From: Acidovorax sp. Leaf191
GTDB taxonomy: Bacteria > Pseudomonadota > Gammaproteobacteria > Burkholderiales > Burkholderiaceae_C
DNA: 64,000 bases
Reading direction: 5' to 3'
NCBI RefSeq assembly: GCF_001424425.1
Contig: NZ_LMPT01000001.1
Span: forward strand, 236,137-300,136
Shown here: positions 62,538-64,000 of the stretch, piece after piece
Numbering within the stretch: the stretch's first letter is position 1
How the letters are laid out: each line of letters starts with the position of its first letter
Notes under the pieces: model-generated
Databases searched by the model: none
Told to the model about the DNA's origin: nothing
Seen by the model: the letters and a program-made list of their open reading frames with translations, nothing else
Program-made: the position numbers and the translations under genes

Positions 62538-63962
62538 ATGAACGCCCCCACCGCCACCGCCCACCTGATGCCCGAGATCCACCTGCGCGATGTGCCGCAG
62601 GCCTTGATCGAGGCACTGCAAAACCGCTTTGGCGCGCAGTGCTCCACGGCCCAGGCCGTGCGCGAGCAGCACGGGCGCGACGAGGGCTCGCTGCAGGCGC
62701 CCCCGCCTTCGGCCGTGGTGTTTGCCCAGAACACGCAGGACGTGGCCGACGCCGTGAAGCTGGCCAGCCAGTACGAGGTGCCCGTGATCCCCTACGGCGC
62801 GGGTTCATCGCTCGAAGGCCACCTGCTGGCCGTGCAGGGCGGCATCAGCATCGACGTGAGCCGCATGAACCAGGTGCTCAGTGTGAACGCCGAAGACCTC
62901 ACGGTGACGGTGCAGCCCGGCATCACGCGCAAGCAGCTCAACGATGCGATCAAGGACACGGGCCTGTTCTTCCCCATCGACCCCGGCGCCGACGCGAGCA
63001 TCGGCGGCATGAGCGCCACGCGCGCCAGCGGCACCAACGCCGTGCGCTACGGCACCATGCGCGAGAACGTGCTGGCGCTGGAGGTGGTCACGGCCAGCGG
63101 CGACATCATCCACACCGGCACACGCGCCAAGAAGAGCAGCGCCGGTTACGACCTCACTCGCCTGCTGGTGGGCAGCGAGGGCACGCTGGGCATCATGACG
63201 CAGATCACCGTGCGCCTGTACCCGCTGCCCGAAGCAGTGAGCGCCGCGATCTGCTCGTTCCCGAGCATCGAGGCCGCCGTGCACACCGTGATCCAGACCA
63301 TCCAGTTGGGCGTGCCGATTGCGCGCGTGGAGCTCATCGACCACCACACGGTGCGCATGGTGAACGCCCACAGCAAGCTCACGCTGCGCGAGGAGCCCAT
63401 GCTGCTGATGGAGTTCCACGGCTCGCCCTCCAGCGTGAAGGAGCAGGCCGAGACCGTGCAGGACATCGCCAGCGAGTTCGGCGGCCAGGCCTTCGAATGG
63501 GCCAGCACGCCCGAGGAACGCACCCGCCTGTGGACCGCACGGCACAACGCTTACTTCGCCGCCGTGCAAAGCCGCCCGGGCTGCCGCGCCATCAGCACCG
63601 ACACCTGCGTGCCCATCAGCCGCCTGGCCGACTGCCTGCTCGAATCCGTGGACGAGGCCGAAGCCAGCGGCATCCCGTACTTCCTCGTCGGCCACGTGGG
63701 CGACGGCAACTTCCACTTCGGCTACTTGATCGACCCCGACAGCGCCGAAGAACGCGCGAAGGCCGAGGCCTTGAACCACACCCTGGTAGCCCGCGCGCTG
63801 AGCATGGGCGGCACCTGCACCGGCGAACATGGCGTGGGCATCCACAAGATGGGCTTCCTGCTGGACGAAACGGGGGCGGGCGCGGTGGACATGATGCGGT
63901 CGATCAAGCGGGCGCTGGACCCGAAGAACATCTTGAATCCGGGAAAGATTTTCGCGATGTGA
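62538..63962 (+). CDS. FAD-linked D-2-hydroxyacid dehydrogenase (GlcD/Dld-like)
   Basis: The 474-residue product has an FAD-binding type 4 domain (VPVIPYGAGSSLEGHLLAVQGGISID, PGADASIGGMSATRASGTNAVRYGTMRENVL) and an FAD-oxidase C-terminal domain with GHVGDGNFHFG and GTCTGEHGVGIHKMGFL. This is the D-lactate dehydrogenase (cytochrome) / glycolate oxidase GlcD group, passing electrons to quinone or cytochrome c. The close match to single-subunit D-lactate dehydrogenases and the absence of glcE/glcF favour D-lactate. The window ends 38 bases after its stop. Confidence 0.9.
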   Translation: MNAPTATAHLMPEIHLRDVPQALIEALQNRFGAQCSTAQAVREQHGRDEGSLQAPPPSAVVFAQNTQDVADAVKLASQYEVPVIPYGAGSSLEGHLLAVQGGISIDVSRMNQVLSVNAEDLTVTVQPGITRKQLNDAIKDTGLFFPIDPGADASIGGMSATRASGTNAVRYGTMRENVLALEVVTASGDIIHTGTRAKKSSAGYDLTRLLVGSEGTLGIMTQITVRLYPLPEAVSAAICSFPSIEAAVHTVIQTIQLGVPIARVELIDHHTVRMVNAHSKLTLREEPMLLMEFHGSPSSVKEQAETVQDIASEFGGQAFEWASTPEERTRLWTARHNAYFAAVQSRPGCRAISTDTCVPISRLADCLLESVDEAEASGIPYFLVGHVGDGNFHFGYLIDPDSAEERAKAEALNHTLVARALSMGGTCTGEHGVGIHKMGFLLDETGAGAVDMMRSIKRALDPKNILNPGKIFAM

Positions 63963-64000
63963 TCACTGTGGGCGCAGTGTGAGGCGCGCCGTGGTGCCAT

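Overview
This GC-rich window looks like chromosomal DNA of a betaproteobacterium of the family Comamonadaceae, most like Acidovorax and its relatives. This is inferred from gene content and repeats, since no rRNA is present. The pointers are solitary Bug-type (tripartite tricarboxylate transporter) binding proteins, a free-standing homocysteine methyltransferase domain of MetH, GTP-dependent PEP carboxykinase, a UbiM-like hydroxylase, FUSC efflux-type genes, very dense coding, and a family of short palindromic repeats that I associate from memory with this group.

Layout. 1-4 kb: tRNA modification (TrhP/YegQ, TtcA) and the MetH N-terminal domain, all on the minus strand. 4-17 kb: an RNA-binding RRM protein with a small upstream ORF, RecQ, a secreted protein of unknown function, a DUF1444-like protein, threonine ammonia-lyase, a 49-residue membrane protein, QueC, PEP carboxykinase, a LysR regulator, a phosphoesterase and a universal stress protein. 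17-24 kb: a secreted fasciclin protein behind three operator-like boxes, a TetR and an ArgP-type LysR regulator, D-amino-acid dehydrogenase, a flavin-dependent oxidoreductase, YdcF, and an alpha/beta hydrolase lacking its nucleophile serine. 24-33 kb: flavin reductase, MOSC protein, FUSC transporter, the minCDE division-site operon, an L,D-transpeptidase-like protein, an EamA transporter and PssA. 33-46 kb: acyl-CoA synthetase with a Bug receptor, acetoacetyl-CoA synthetase with in-frame repeat insertions, an M48 lipoprotein, a TetR regulator with a clear operator, an alpha/beta hydrolase, a UbiM-like monooxygenase and an LCM-type methyltransferase. 46-48.3 kb: a small accessory islet holding a truncated phage-type endolysin fragment, an unknown lipoprotein and a 170-bp MITE. 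48-64 kb: a zinc-ribbon protein, a uracil-type permease, a LivJ-type binding protein, a hotdog thioesterase, a cobalamin adenosyltransferase, two EF-hand proteins, a complete GntR-controlled polar amino-acid ABC operon, a Bug receptor/carboxylesterase pair with a TetR regulator, and an FAD-linked D-2-hydroxyacid dehydrogenase.

Most of the window is ordinary core metabolism in short operons. The striking structure is between and inside genes. A family of about 60-bp imperfect palindromes occurs at nine sites. It supplies stop codons to three genes, sits just past the stop of others, is translated inside dadA, and forms a bidirectional terminator between convergent genes. Other repeats were inserted in frame into the acetoacetyl-CoA synthetase gene. 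I see no CRISPR array, no tRNA or rRNA gene, no complete insertion sequence and no recognisable defence island.
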